A DNA stretch of 61,945 nt from an uncultured Oscillospiraceae bacterium (GCA_949841355.1 CATKZP010000019.1:1-61945); one strand, 5' to 3'. Shown: positions 41,191-51,067, counted from the stretch's first letter. The notes: generated from the letters alone by a model not told the origin. A program made the numbers and translations.

Positions 41191-42720
41191 ATGAGAGATC
41201 ACGATATGGTCCTGGGGGTGGAGCTGGGCTCCACCCGGATCAAGGCCGTGGCCATCGACGGCCGGCACAAGCCTCTGTCCGGCGGGGACTACACCTGGGC
41301 CAGTTCCTATGAAAACGGCGTGTGGACGTATTCGCTGGACGAGGTGTGGACAGGGCTGAAAGCCGCCCTGTCCGGCGTGGAGGGCCGGGAGAACGTCCGC
41401 GCCATGGGGATATCCGGCATGATGCACGGCTATCTGGCCTTTGACGCGGACTGGAACCTGCTCACCCCCTTTCGCACCTGGCAGAACACCGTCACCGGCC
41501 CCGCGGCGGGGCTGCTGATCAAGCTGTTCGGCTTCAACATCCCCCAGCGGTGGAGTATCGCCCACCTGTATCAAGCCATTCTCAACGGGGAAGAGCACGT
41601 GCCCCGTATTGCCCACATCACCACCCTGGCGGGGTACGTCCACTACCGGCTCACCGGCGTGAACGCCGTGGGCGTGGGCGAGGCGTCCGGGATGTTCCCC
41701 ATTGACAGCGGGACGCTGGACTATGATGGCGAGATGCTGCGCAAATTCGAGGCGCTGACGGAATCCCAGCCCTGGAACATCCGAAACGTGCTGCCCAAGG
41801 TGCTCCCGGCAGGGGCGGACGCGGGCTGTCTCACGGAATCCGGCGCGGCCCTGCTGGACGGCCTACTCGCCCCCGGCATCCCCTTCGCGCCCCCGGAGGG
41901 CGACGCGGGCACCGGAATGACCGCCACCAACGCCGTGGCCCCCCGCACGGGAAATGTGTCGGCGGGCACGTCGATTTTCTCCATGGTGGTGCTGGAACAG
42001 CCGATGTCCCGGGTTTACGAGGAAATCGACCTGGTCACCACCCCCACGGGAGCCCCGGTGGCCATGGTCCACTGCAATAACTGCACCGGCGACACCAACG
42101 CCTGGGCCGGGGTGCTGAAGGAAACGGCGGAGCTGTTCGGCGCAAGTCCGGATTCCGGCGAGCTTTACACTAAGCTCTACGAAAAGAGCCTGGACGGCGA
42201 CCCGGACTGCGGCGGCGTCACCGTCTGCAATTACCTGGCGGGCGAGGGCGTCACCCATATGGACGCGGGGCGTCCGCTGGTGGTGCGCGCGCCGGAAGCC
42301 CGGTTCACCCTGGCAAATTTCTTCCGTGCCCAGCTCTACGCCACCCTGGCGACGCTGAAAATCGGCATGGATATTTTGGCCTCCGAGGGCGTGGCCATCG
42401 ACTCCCTCACCGGCCACGGCGGGCTGTTTAAAACGCCCCTGGTGGGCCAGAAGTACATGGCCGCGGCCTGTAACGCCCCCGTCGCCTGCCTGGACACCGC
42501 CGGGGAGGGCGGGCCCTACGGCATGGCCCTGCTGGCCGCCTACCGGGTGTGGAGGGCGGACGGCGAGACCTTGGAAGCGTACTTAAATGACCGGGTGTTC
42601 GCCGGGACGTCCGGCTCCACCGTCCAGCCGGACGGAGAGACGGTGAAGGGGTTCAATGCCTACATGGAACGCTACCGCGCCCTGCTGGACGTGGAGCGCA
42701 AGGCGCTGGAGGTGCTGTAA
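41191..42720 (+). CDS. araB: FGGY-family ribulokinase
   Basis: A 509-aa sugar kinase: N-terminal LGVELGSTRIKAVAID phosphate loop, ISGMMHGYLAFD, a Thr/Gly-rich second loop (GNVSAGTSIFSMV) and TGHGGLFKTPLVGQK near the end. The sequence is of the divergent type seen in Firmicutes and not the classical AraB, so the exact sugar is inferred from lying between araA and araD. Its stop codon abuts the araD start. Confidence 0.85.
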   Translation: MRDHDMVLGVELGSTRIKAVAIDGRHKPLSGGDYTWASSYENGVWTYSLDEVWTGLKAALSGVEGRENVRAMGISGMMHGYLAFDADWNLLTPFRTWQNTVTGPAAGLLIKLFGFNIPQRWSIAHLYQAILNGEEHVPRIAHITTLAGYVHYRLTGVNAVGVGEASGMFPIDSGTLDYDGEMLRKFEALTESQPWNIRNVLPKVLPAGADAGCLTESGAALLDGLLAPGIPFAPPEGDAGTGMTATNAVAPRTGNVSAGTSIFSMVVLEQPMSRVYEEIDLVTTPTGAPVAMVHCNNCTGDTNAWAGVLKETAELFGASPDSGELYTKLYEKSLDGDPDCGGVTVCNYLAGEGVTHMDAGRPLVVRAPEARFTLANFFRAQLYATLATLKIGMDILASEGVAIDSLTGHGGLFKTPLVGQKYMAAACNAPVACLDTAGEGGPYGMALLAAYRVWRADGETLEAYLNDRVFAGTSGSTVQPDGETVKGFNAYMERYRALLDVERKALEVL

Positions 42721-43419
42721 ATGCTGGAAGAATGGAAGCAAACAGTGCTGGAGGCCAACCTTCTGCTGCCGAAATACGGTCTTGTCACCTTCACCTGGGG
42801 GAATGTGTCCGGGGTGGACCGGGAGCGGGGCCTCATGGTCATCAAGCCCTCCGGGGTGGAGTACGACGGCATGACGGCGGATGACATGGTGGTGGTCTCC
42901 CTGGACACCGGGGAGCGGGTGGAGGGCCGCTGGAAGCCGTCCAGCGACACCAAAACCCACATTGAGCTGTACCGGGCCTTCCCCGGCATCGGCGGCATCG
43001 TCCACACCCACAGCCCCCATGCGGTGGCCTGGGCCCAGGCGGGGGAGGACATCCCCTGTTTCGGCACCACCCACGCGGATTACTTCTATGGGCCCATCCC
43101 CTGCGCCCGGCACCTGACCCCGGCGGAGCTGGAGGAGGACTACGAGCGCAACACCGGCGCGGCCATCGTGGAGACCTTTCGGGAGCGGTGTATGGAGCCG
43201 TCCGCCGTCCCGGGGGTGATCTGCGCCAGCCACGGGCCCTTCACCTGGGGGAAAGACCCGGCCCAGGCGGTGTACCACGCGGTGGTGCTGGAGGAGGTGG
43301 CGAAAATGGCTCTCCTCACCCGGCAGGTGCGGCCCTCCGCCGTCCCCGCGCCCCAGCGGGTGCAGGATAAGCACTACTTCCGCAAGCACGGGCCTGGGGC
43401 CTACTACGGGCAGACCTGA
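42721..43419 (+). CDS. araD: L-ribulose-5-phosphate 4-epimerase
   Basis: A 232-aa class II aldolase-family epimerase: [38 protein letters not shown] and the zinc histidines in [10 protein letters not shown] and [10 protein letters not shown]. It makes D-xylulose 5-phosphate for the pentose phosphate pathway. Normal length; last gene of the operon. Confidence 0.96.
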   Translation: MLEEWKQTVLEANLLLPKYGLVTFTWGNVSGVDRERGLMVIKPSGVEYDGMTADDMVVVSLDTGERVEGRWKPSSDTKTHIELYRAFPGIGGIVHTHSPHAVAWAQAGEDIPCFGTTHADYFYGPIPCARHLTPAELEEDYERNTGAAIVETFRERCMEPSAVPGVICASHGPFTWGKDPAQAVYHAVVLEEVAKMALLTRQVRPSAVPAPQRVQDKHYFRKHGPGAYYGQT

Positions 43420-43463
43420 CGGAGCGATTGGCGGCATGGCGTCCGGCCCCGCGCATATTAATA

Positions 43464-43493
43464 AAAGGGGACCGGCGGGCCGGTCCCCTTTCG
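43464..43493. terminator. Terminator between araD and the sialic acid locus
   Basis: AAAGGGGACCGGC with GCCGGTCCCCTTT, two-base loop, A/T ends; serves both convergent transcripts. Confidence 0.85.
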
Positions 43494-43521
43494 CTGTTTA
43501 TGATTGGCTGGAAAAAGCGCG

Positions 43522-44148
43522 TCAGGACGGCTCGTCCTCCTGCTCCGAGAGGTGCTTGCGGAAGGCGCGCTCGGCAAAACCGGAGTGGGCCAGCGCCAGC
43601 AGGCAGGGCAGAAAGAACACGGGGAACAGCAGCTGGACGCACAGGTGCTCGCACACCACCAGCAGGGCGGTCATGGCCAGGGTGGAGGGCAGGTGGGCGA
43701 ACCAGAATTGAAGGGCCGTCCGGTTCAGCGCCAGAAAGCCGTACTCAAACCGGGAGATCAGGGGGAACAGCCAGCACAGAAGCCCGGCGGGGATGACCAT
43801 GAGCACCAGATAGGCCGCGGCCAGCACCAGCATGGCCCGGGACTGGTGGGCCAGCCCGGCGGCGGCGCGGTACCCCAGGTACAGCAGGGCCAGGGCCGTC
43901 CCCCAGGCCAGCCAGCTCAGGCCGGCGCACTTGAATTCCCGGCGGAAGGTGCGCAGAAACCGGCCGTAGAGGCCGGGCTCCCCGCATCGGACGCAGTGGA
44001 AGGCGGCGTCGTACAGCGCGGCGCAGGCGGGGCCGGCGGTGACCACCGGCAGGGAGCACAAAAGCCACAGCAGGCTCAGCCCCAGCACGTCCGCCATTTT
44101 GTCAAAGCACTGCCAGAAGAAATTGTCCGGGTTAAAGACCTGCCTCAT
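43522..44148 (-). CDS. DUF624 (YesL-like) membrane protein
   Basis: A 208-aa protein beginning VFNPDNFFWQCFDKMADVLG, the DUF624 signature, with about five membrane helices. YesL-like proteins accompany carbohydrate ABC transporters in Firmicutes; their function is unknown. It overlaps the SGNH esterase gene as ATGA. A similar gene lies at 52714-53412. Confidence 0.88.
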   Translation of the reverse strand: MRQVFNPDNFFWQCFDKMADVLGLSLLWLLCSLPVVTAGPACAALYDAAFHCVRCGEPGLYGRFLRTFRREFKCAGLSWLAWGTALALLYLGYRAAAGLAHQSRAMLVLAAAYLVLMVIPAGLLCWLFPLISRFEYGFLALNRTALQFWFAHLPSTLAMTALLVVCEHLCVQLLFPVFFLPCLLALAHSGFAERAFRKHLSEQEDEPS

Positions 44149-44795
44149 AACAGCTGGGGGACCAGGGGGGTCAGCAGGGCGGCCAGCTGGGCGTGGCCCT
44201 GGCGGGTCAGGTGCATGCCGTCCACCCGGTTGAACTCACACCCGGCGGCGTCCAGGTAGTGGGCGCCCACCAGCCGGGCGGTCTTTTCCAGGTAGCCGGG
44301 CAGCTCCCGGGATTTCTCAATACAGCCCCTGCCCATGGCCGCGCCGCAGGGGTTGACCTCCATCAGGGGCAGGATGGCGGGGGGGCACACGATGAGGATG
44401 TTGGGGGCGTGATCCCCCCAGCAGTCCACGCTTTGGGCCTTGCGCACCAGCCGCTCCATACCGATGGCGATGCAGGCGGCGTTGGCTCCCAGCCGCTCCT
44501 TGGTGTCGTTGGTGCCCAGCATGATGACCAGCAGGTCCACCGTCTCGTGGCTCTTGAGCAGGGCGTAGATGACGCCCAGCGCGTCCATGGACTCGTGGAG
44601 AGGGTCGGGGAACACGGTGGTGCGGCCGCCCAGACCCTCCTCCGTCACCAGGTAGTCCGCCCCCAGGGCCTTTTGCAGCAGGCAGGTCCAGCGCTCGTCC
44701 TCGTTGAAGCGGATGCCGCCGTCGGCGCAGTCGGCCGGGTCGGCGCAGTAGCCGTGGGTGTTGGAATCGCCAACGCACACAATATGTTTTTTCAT
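44145..44795 (-). CDS. SGNH/GDSL esterase, probable sialate O-acetylesterase
   Basis: A 216-aa cytoplasmic hydrolase: IVCVGDSNTHGY (nucleophile Ser), GLGGRTT, MLGTND and DGMHLTRQGHAQL (Asp and His). It has no signal peptide. Divergent from the epimerase of a sialic acid operon, so removal of O-acetyl groups from sialic acid or ManNAc is a good guess; other acetylated sugars are possible. ATG 44795 follows GGAGGT. Confidence 0.8.
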   Translation of the reverse strand: MKKHIVCVGDSNTHGYCADPADCADGGIRFNEDERWTCLLQKALGADYLVTEEGLGGRTTVFPDPLHESMDALGVIYALLKSHETVDLLVIMLGTNDTKERLGANAACIAIGMERLVRKAQSVDCWGDHAPNILIVCPPAILPLMEVNPCGAAMGRGCIEKSRELPGYLEKTARLVGAHYLDAAGCEFNRVDGMHLTRQGHAQLAALLTPLVPQLL

Positions 44796-44885
44796 AGAAA
44801 GCCTGACCTCCAGTTTCAAAATTGTGATGCTGTCATGATACCACGAGCGGGGGCGGCTGTCACGCCTTTTCTCCTGAAAATAGAA

Positions 44886-44937
44886 AGAATTTTCAGAAAA
44901 TATACTTCTTGAAAAATTCTGCCCGAGATGGTACAAT
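44886..44937 (+). promoter_or_regulatory. Promoter and operator of the epimerase gene
   Basis: TTGAAA (44909), 17-bp spacer, TACAAT. The inverted repeat AGAATTTTCA (44886-44895) and TGAAAAATTCT (44910-44920) overlaps the -35. A related TGAAAA...AGATGGTANAAT block recurs at 46231-46256. Confidence 0.65.
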
Positions 44938-45030
44938 GCGGGTGGGAGCTGTATCAATTCCACAACTGATTGGAGGCGCCGGGGCGCTTGTCTGCGCACG
45001 GTGCACAAAAGGAAAGGACGGAGATAGCCA

Positions 45031-46233
45031 ATGGACCGGGTAAAAATGGAACAGACCCGCCAGTGGGTGCGGGAGGAGCTGGACCGCTGCGCCGCCTTCT
45101 GGCTGGAGCACGGCATGGACAGGGAGCACGGCGGGGTATACACCTGCCTGGACCGGAAGGGCGAGATCTATTCCACCGACAAGAGCGTGTGGATGCAGGG
45201 GCGCTGCGGGTGGATTTACGCCTTTTTGTGCCACACCTACGGGGTGAAGGAGGAGTGGCTGGCGGCGTCCCGCAGCTGCCTGGACTTCATGGAGGACCAC
45301 TGCATCAACCGCGCCGCGGGGAATCGCATGTACTTCACCGTAACGGAGGAGGGCAAGCCCCTGCGCCAGCGGCGCTACTGCTTCTCCGAGGCGTTCTACG
45401 CCCTGGCCAACGCGGAATACTATGGCGTCACCGGCGAGGAGGTCCGGCTGGAGCGGGCCAGAAGGGCCTATGACCTCTACTGGGACCTGAACCACGGCAT
45501 GGCCGACCCCACCGGCCTGGGTCCCAAGACCATTCCCGAGACCCGTCAGGGCCGCTCCTTCGGGGGGCCCATGATTATCCTCAACGTCACCGGGGTGATG
45601 CTCCGGGTGGACCCGGCCCGGAAGGACCTCTATGAGCAGCGGGCCCAGCAGTGCGTGGACGAGATCTTCCGCTACCACGTCAAGCCCGAGCTGAAGTGCG
45701 TGCTGGAGAACGTGGACGTGGACGGCACCCCCCGGCTGAACTACACCGAGGGCCGCACCGTCAACCCCGGCCACGACATCGAGGGGGTGTGGTTCCTGCT
45801 GGAGCACGCCCAGCGCACCGGGGACAAGGAGCTGGTGGCCAAGGCCGCCCAGATTTTCGACTGGGCCATCGACATGGGCTGGGACGACGAGTACGGCGGG
45901 CTGCTCTACTTCACCGACTGCCTGGGCAAGCCCCCCGAGGCCTATGAGCACGACATGAAGCTGTGGTGGCCTCACAACGAAATCCTCATCGCCTCCGCCA
46001 TGCTCTACCGGGACACCGGGGACGAGAAGTACCTGGACTGGTTCTACAAGACGGCGGACTACTGCAAAGCCCACTTTGCCGACCCGGAGTATGGCGAGTG
46101 GTACGGCTACCTGCGGCGGGACGGGCTGCCCACCATGCCGTCCACCAAGGGCTCCACCTTCAAGGGGCCGTTCCATGTGCCCCGCTCCCTCATCCTGGTA
46201 GACGGGATTTTGGGCGAACTGCTGGAAAAATGA
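45031..46233 (+). CDS. N-acylglucosamine 2-epimerase (AGE family)
   Basis: A 400-aa alpha/alpha-barrel epimerase: SVWMQGRCGWIYAFL, CFSEAFYALANAEYY, NPGHDIEGVWFLLEHA and KLWWPHNEILIA include the catalytic histidines of the RenBP/AGE family. It would turn ManNAc, released from sialic acid by NanA, into GlcNAc. Its own promoter precedes it; the transporter operon begins 138 bases after it. Confidence 0.92.
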   Translation: MDRVKMEQTRQWVREELDRCAAFWLEHGMDREHGGVYTCLDRKGEIYSTDKSVWMQGRCGWIYAFLCHTYGVKEEWLAASRSCLDFMEDHCINRAAGNRMYFTVTEEGKPLRQRRYCFSEAFYALANAEYYGVTGEEVRLERARRAYDLYWDLNHGMADPTGLGPKTIPETRQGRSFGGPMIILNVTGVMLRVDPARKDLYEQRAQQCVDEIFRYHVKPELKCVLENVDVDGTPRLNYTEGRTVNPGHDIEGVWFLLEHAQRTGDKELVAKAAQIFDWAIDMGWDDEYGGLLYFTDCLGKPPEAYEHDMKLWWPHNEILIASAMLYRDTGDEKYLDWFYKTADYCKAHFADPEYGEWYGYLRRDGLPTMPSTKGSTFKGPFHVPRSLILVDGILGELLEK

Positions 46234-46311
46234 AAATTTTTTCAGGCAGATGGTAGAATAAAAAATAATTTGCACATCCATATTGACAAGCGCTGGAAAT
46301 CATTATACAAT
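46231..46311 (+). promoter_or_regulatory. Promoter and operator of the sialic acid transporter operon
   Basis: TTGACA (46283), 17-bp spacer, TACAAT (46306). Upstream is the palindrome TGAAAA-TT-TTTTCA (46231-46244) followed by CAGATGGTAGAAT, a near copy of the epimerase promoter. Such TGAAA/TTTCA dyads fit RpiR/NanR-type regulators, but no such gene is in the window. A leader hairpin AGCCTGC/GCAGGCT lies at 46321-46341. Confidence 0.55.
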
Positions 46312-46371
46312 CTTCACAAGAGCCTGCGTGAGAAGCAGGCTGGAATTATTGAAAATGAGGAGGATATCAGA

Positions 46372-47730
46372 ATGAAAACAATTCGGAAGGCCCTCGCGCT
46401 GGTGCTGGCACTATGCATAGTGCTGTCCCTCGCTGCCTGTTCCACCGGCAGCGAGGACCCTGACCCCACCAAGGCTCCTGATCCCACCAAGGCCCCCGAT
46501 GCCGCCCAGTCCGAGCCGGTCAACGAGCCCGCCGGCAACGACCTGACCGCCAACCTCACGCTGGCCACCTACCCCGTGGGCAAGATGACCGATGAGGCCA
46601 CCGTGAAGGCGCTCATTGCCGACTTCAACGCCGTGTACCCCAACGTGAAGATCGATCTGGTCTATCTGGACTACAGCAACGGCGACCAGACCGTCAACGG
46701 CATGATCGAGGCCAACAACGCCCCCGACCTGATTTTCGAGGGTCCCGAGCGTCTGGTGGCCAACTGGGGCGCCAAGGGCTACCTGGTGGACCTGAAGGAC
46801 CTGCTGCCTGCCGGCACGTATGACGTGACCGTCGGCTCCTGCACCAACGCCGAGGGCGCTATGTACGAGCTGCCCGTCTGCCAGACCGCCCACTGCATGG
46901 GCATCAACAAGGACCTGTTCACCCAAGCCGACGCCATGCAGTACATCAATGAGGATACCCACACCTGGAAATCCACCGCCGACTTCCTGAAGGCCGTTGA
47001 GGCCGTGGCCGCCATCCATCCCAACGTGGGCGTGGTGTTCTGCGGCGGTCAGGGCGGCGACCAGGGCAACCGCGCCCTCGTCACCAACATGTACGGCGGC
47101 CAGTACACCAACCCTGAGTTCACCCGCTACACCGGCAACTGCGCCGAGAACGTCAAGGCCCTCCAGGCCCTGGTGGACGTGAACGGCATTGAGTTCGACC
47201 CCGGCATCGCCGGTTCCGAGGAGATCCAGCTGTTCTGCAACGGCACTCTGGCCATGGCCACCTGCTGGAACGTGGGCGCCGCCAAGAGCGACACCCAGGG
47301 CAAGACCGCCAACTTCGAGATCTTCCCCATGGCCTTCCCCACTGAGTCCGGTGATCCCGTCCTCCAGGGCGGCATCTGGGGCTTCGGCATCTTCAACAAC
47401 GGCGACGAGACCAAGATTGAGGCCGCCAAGGCTTTCGCGAAGTTCATGACCGAGGACGAGGCCCAGTACAAGAAGATCGTGGAGGCCACCGGCTACTGGG
47501 CTACCCGCGACGTGTCCGGCCTGTACGAGGGCGACGAGATCATGACCGAGTACGGCAAGCTGGTTCCCTTCATGGGCCCCTACTACCAGATCACTCTGGG
47601 CTGGCCCGAGGCCCGCACCGCTTGGTGGAACGCCCTGCAGCGCATCGGCAACGGCGGCGATGTCCAGACCGAGCTGGACGCCTTCGTGGCCGAGGCCAAC
47701 GCGGCCGCTGAGGCTGCCGAGGCGGGCTGA
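46372..47730 (+). CDS. ABC sugar-binding lipoprotein (sialic acid locus)
   Basis: A 452-aa lipoprotein: lipobox LSLAAC, a DPTKAPDPTKAP linker repeat, then a family 1 solute-binding fold. Its genes of context (permeases, NanQ, NanA, epimerase) point to sialic acid. ATG 46372 follows GAGGAGG; an earlier in-frame ATG lies in the promoter. High expression is suggested by its codon use compared with the permeases and by the hairpin after it. Confidence 0.88.
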   Translation: MKTIRKALALVLALCIVLSLAACSTGSEDPDPTKAPDPTKAPDAAQSEPVNEPAGNDLTANLTLATYPVGKMTDEATVKALIADFNAVYPNVKIDLVYLDYSNGDQTVNGMIEANNAPDLIFEGPERLVANWGAKGYLVDLKDLLPAGTYDVTVGSCTNAEGAMYELPVCQTAHCMGINKDLFTQADAMQYINEDTHTWKSTADFLKAVEAVAAIHPNVGVVFCGGQGGDQGNRALVTNMYGGQYTNPEFTRYTGNCAENVKALQALVDVNGIEFDPGIAGSEEIQLFCNGTLAMATCWNVGAAKSDTQGKTANFEIFPMAFPTESGDPVLQGGIWGFGIFNNGDETKIEAAKAFAKFMTEDEAQYKKIVEATGYWATRDVSGLYEGDEIMTEYGKLVPFMGPYYQITLGWPEARTAWWNALQRIGNGGDVQTELDAFVAEANAAAEAAEAG

Positions 47731-47770
47731 GTCTCCGGCGATTGAACGCCACCGGCATTTAGGGTAATGC

Positions 47771-47804
47771 GCGCCCTCCCTGCGTTTTGGCGCGGGGAGG
47801 GCGC
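47771..47804 (+). terminator. Partial terminator between binding protein and permeases
   Basis: GCGCCCTCCC with GGGAGGGCGC, then TTCCCCTTTTC. The usual device that gives more binding protein than permease. Confidence 0.6.
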
Positions 47805-47839
47805 TTCCCCTTTTCAGAACTAGAGAGGAGGTCTGCACC

Positions 47840-48751
47840 TTGGCAAAGTCCAAACCCGGCAGCATGAGCCGCGCCCTCGTGCGCCGCGAGACCATCGCCG
47901 GCTATCTGTTCTTGCTGCCCAGTCTGGTGTTTTTCCTGACGTTCGTGGTCTACCCCATGGTCATGTGCGTGGTCACCAGCCTGACCAACGCCACCATGAC
48001 CGCCAGCGGGACCAGCGATTTTATCGGCCTGAAAAACTACATTGACCTGTTTCAGGATAAAACCTTCCTGAAGGCCCTGCTGAACACCGTCATTATTGTG
48101 GTGGTGTCCGTCCCCACGGTGTGCGTGTTCTCCCTGTGGGTGGGCGCGCGCATCTATAACATGAAAAACTGGGCGTGCTCCGCCTTCCGCGTCATCTTCT
48201 ACCTCCCTGTCGTCACCGGTTCCGTGGCCGTCACCGTGGTGTGGAAGTGGATCTACCACTACTACAACGGCGTTTTGAACTACGTGGGCACCAACCTGGG
48301 GCTGTGGGAGAAGAACATCAACTGGCTGGGCGACTCCAAATTCGCCCTGGGCTGCATCATCCTGATCCTGTTCACCACCTCGGTGGGCCAGCCCATCGTG
48401 CTGTACGTCTCCGCCCTGGGCAATGTGGACCAGACCCTGGTGGAGGCCGCCCAGGTGGACGGCGCCACCGACCTCCAGGTGTTCTGGCAGGTGAAGTGGC
48501 CCCAGATCATGCCCACCACCCTGTATATCCTGGTCATCACCACCATCAACAGCTTCCAGTGCTTCGCGCTGATCCAGCTGCTCACCTCCGGCGGGCCCGA
48601 GCACGCCACGGACACGGTGATGTACTACATCTACTACAGCGCCTTCACCCTGTATAAGTACGGCTACGCCAACGCCATGGGCGTCGTCCTGGCCCTGTGC
48701 ATTGCGGCGCTGTCGGCGGTGCAGTTCAAGCTGGCCAAGTCTGAGAGCTGA
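47840..48751 (+). CDS. ABC sugar permease, MalF type
   Basis: A 303-aa permease with six membrane helices and the ATPase-contact loop EAAQVDGATDLQVFWQV. The start is TTG at 47840, with AGGAGG 8 bases upstream; no ATG fits. Partner of the next gene. No ATPase gene is in the operon, so a shared MsmK-type ATPase elsewhere is needed. Confidence 0.92.
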   Translation: MAKSKPGSMSRALVRRETIAGYLFLLPSLVFFLTFVVYPMVMCVVTSLTNATMTASGTSDFIGLKNYIDLFQDKTFLKALLNTVIIVVVSVPTVCVFSLWVGARIYNMKNWACSAFRVIFYLPVVTGSVAVTVVWKWIYHYYNGVLNYVGTNLGLWEKNINWLGDSKFALGCIILILFTTSVGQPIVLYVSALGNVDQTLVEAAQVDGATDLQVFWQVKWPQIMPTTLYILVITTINSFQCFALIQLLTSGGPEHATDTVMYYIYYSAFTLYKYGYANAMGVVLALCIAALSAVQFKLAKSES

Positions 48752-48765
48752 GAGGAGGGGAAGAT

Positions 48766-49698
48766 ATGAATACAGGCGTCAAACGCACATCCGTCTATCG
48801 GACCATTACGTTAATCCTGATTATCGTGATCGCGGCGGTTATCTTCCTTTTCCCGCTGTACTGGATTCTCACCGGCGCGTTCAAAACGCCCGGTGCCGTG
48901 AACAGCTCCACTCCCGAGTGGTGGCCCAAGGAGTGGACCTTGCGCAACTTCGAGACCCTGTTTGACAAGCGCAGCGCCCCCCTCTGGGAGTTCCACATCC
49001 CCCTGAGCGAGTGGTTCACGGAGGATCACAGCCAGGTGGTGTTCTTCGCCGGGCCGGTGCTGCCCGCGGCCTTCCGCTGGCTCATCAACACGGTGTTCAT
49101 GTCGGTGGCCGCCATGATCCTCACCTGCGGCACCGCCGCCCTGGCGGGGTACGCCCTGGCCAAAAAGCGATTCATCGGCCGGGCGGTGCTGTTCTCCCTC
49201 ATCGTGTGCGCCATGGCCCTGCCCAAGCAGGTCATCCTGATCCCCCTGCTGCGGGAGATGGACGGCCTCCACCTGACCAATACCCTGTGGTCGGTGATTT
49301 TCCCGGTGGTGGGCTGGCCCTTCGGCGTGTTCCTGATGAAGCAGTTTGCCGAGGGCATCCCCGGCGAGATTTTGGAGGCGGCCCGCATTGACGGCGGCGG
49401 CGAGCTCAAGACCTTCACCACCATCGTGTTCCCCATGATTAAGCCCGGGGTGGGCGCGCTGGCCATCTTCACCTTCATCAACACCTGGAACGACTACTTC
49501 ATGCAGCTGCTGATGCTCACCGGCACCAACGTGCTGTCCATGCCCCTGGGCATCTCCAAGATGATGGGCGAGTTCGGACAGGACTACGGCCTGCTCATGG
49601 CGGGCGCGGCGCTGGCCTCCGTCCCCATCATCATCGTGTTCCTGGCGTTCCAGAAGTACTTCACCAAGGGCATCACCATGGGCGCGGTGAAGGGGTGA
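48766..49698 (+). CDS. ABC sugar permease, MalG type
   Basis: A 310-aa permease with six membrane helices and the EAA loop LEAARIDGGGELKTFTTIV. Carries an unusually long first periplasmic loop (about residues 45-95). GAGAGGAGG precedes the ATG. Four bases before the YhcH gene. Confidence 0.92.
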   Translation: MNTGVKRTSVYRTITLILIIVIAAVIFLFPLYWILTGAFKTPGAVNSSTPEWWPKEWTLRNFETLFDKRSAPLWEFHIPLSEWFTEDHSQVVFFAGPVLPAAFRWLINTVFMSVAAMILTCGTAALAGYALAKKRFIGRAVLFSLIVCAMALPKQVILIPLLREMDGLHLTNTLWSVIFPVVGWPFGVFLMKQFAEGIPGEILEAARIDGGGELKTFTTIVFPMIKPGVGALAIFTFINTWNDYFMQLLMLTGTNVLSMPLGISKMMGEFGQDYGLLMAGAALASVPIIIVFLAFQKYFTKGITMGAVKG

Positions 49699-49702
49699 GG
49701 AC

Positions 49703-50158
49703 ATGATTCTGGCTTCCAATTCCACCGCCCTGGACTACCGGGGCATCCACCCCAATCTGGACCTGGCCCTGGAGCGCATCACGCCGGAATTTCTCTCCTC
49801 CCTGGGGGAGGAGCGGGTGGAGCTCAAGGGGGAAGAGGTCTACTGCACCAAATTCACCTATGAGACCATCGCGGACAGCGAGGCGTTTTTCGAGGCACAC
49901 CGCCTCTATCTGGACATACACCTGATGCTGTCCGGGTCGGAGCGGGTGGAGATCGCCTCCCCCGCCGCGCTGGAGCAGTTCGACCACCAGGGCGACTTTT
50001 ACGCCTACCACGGGGAGGGGCGGCACAGCCTGATCCTCTCCCCGGGGGACTTCCTGGTGGTGTTCCCCGACGACGCCCACAAGATCAAAATGCAGGTAGG
50101 TGGGCTCGAGACCGTGAGCAAAGCGGTGTTCAAAGTGAAAATCAACGAAGGAGCATAA
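49703..50158 (+). CDS. nanQ: YhcH/NanQ-type anomerase
   Basis: A 151-aa YhcH/YjgK/YiaL-family beta barrel: EAHRLYLDIHLMLSGSE, HGEGRHSLILSPGDFLVVFP and DDAHKIK supply the metal-binding histidines. NanQ speeds the alpha/beta change of sialic acid after uptake. Its presence between the permeases and NanA is strong evidence that the operon handles sialic acid. Confidence 0.9.
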   Translation: MILASNSTALDYRGIHPNLDLALERITPEFLSSLGEERVELKGEEVYCTKFTYETIADSEAFFEAHRLYLDIHLMLSGSERVEIASPAALEQFDHQGDFYAYHGEGRHSLILSPGDFLVVFPDDAHKIKMQVGGLETVSKAVFKVKINEGA

Positions 50159-50161
50159 CCG

Positions 50162-51067
50162 ATGAAAGACTTTACCAAATACCAGGGCGTCATCCCCGCG
50201 TTTTACGCCTGCTATGACGAGGATGGCGCCGTCTCCCCGGAGCGGGTGCGCGCCCTGGTCCGCTATCTGGCGGACAAGGGGGTGAAGGGGCTGTACGTGG
50301 GCGGCTCCTCCGGAGAGTGCATTTACCAGAGCGTGGAGGAGCGCAAGCTGGTGCTGGAAAACGTGATGGCCGAGGCCAAGGGCAGACTCACCGTCATTGC
50401 CCATGTGGCCTGCAATAACACCGCCGACAGCCGGGAGCTGGCCGCCCACGCCCAGCAGCAGGGGGTGGACGCCATCGCCGCCATCCCGCCCATCTACTTC
50501 CACCTGCCCGACCACGCGGTGGCCAAGTACTGGAACGACATCTCCGACGCCGCGCCGGACACCGACTTTATCATCTACAACATCCCCCAGCTGGCGGGGG
50601 TGGCGCTGTCTGTGCCCCTGCTGCGGGAGATGATGAAGAATCCCCGGGTCATCGGCGTGAAGAACTCCTCCATGCCCGTGCAGGACATCCAGATGTGGAA
50701 GGACGAGGGGGCCATCGTGTTCAACGGCCCCGACGAGCAGTTTGTCTCCGGTCTGGCGGCCGGGGCCATCGGCGGCATCGGCGGCACCTACGCCGCCATG
50801 CCTGAGCTGTACCTGAAGGCCCGGGAGCTGTTTTACGCGGGCGCGCTGGAGCAGGCCCGGCAGGTGCAGAACGACTGCTGCCGCATCATCTACAAGATGT
50901 GCTCCGCACGGGGCAATCTGTACGCCGTCATCAAGGAGATCCTCCGCCGCACCGGCGGGCCGGACATCGGCAGCGTCCGCGCGCCGCTGGCCCCCCTGGC
51001 TGAGACGGACGGGCCCGTTGTGGACGAGTGCGCGGCCATGATCCGGGAGGCCATTGGGAAGTACTGA
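50162..51067 (+). CDS. nanA: N-acetylneuraminate lyase
   Basis: A 301-aa DHDPS/NAL-family barrel: LYVGGSSGECIYQSVEER, the tyrosine in FIIYNIPQLAG and the Schiff-base lysine in VIGVKNSS. The GGSSGE (not GGTTGE) motif and the context mark it as NanA, splitting sialic acid to ManNAc and pyruvate. Last gene of the operon. Confidence 0.93.
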   Translation: MKDFTKYQGVIPAFYACYDEDGAVSPERVRALVRYLADKGVKGLYVGGSSGECIYQSVEERKLVLENVMAEAKGRLTVIAHVACNNTADSRELAAHAQQQGVDAIAAIPPIYFHLPDHAVAKYWNDISDAAPDTDFIIYNIPQLAGVALSVPLLREMMKNPRVIGVKNSSMPVQDIQMWKDEGAIVFNGPDEQFVSGLAAGAIGGIGGTYAAMPELYLKARELFYAGALEQARQVQNDCCRIIYKMCSARGNLYAVIKEILRRTGGPDIGSVRAPLAPLAETDGPVVDECAAMIREAIGKY

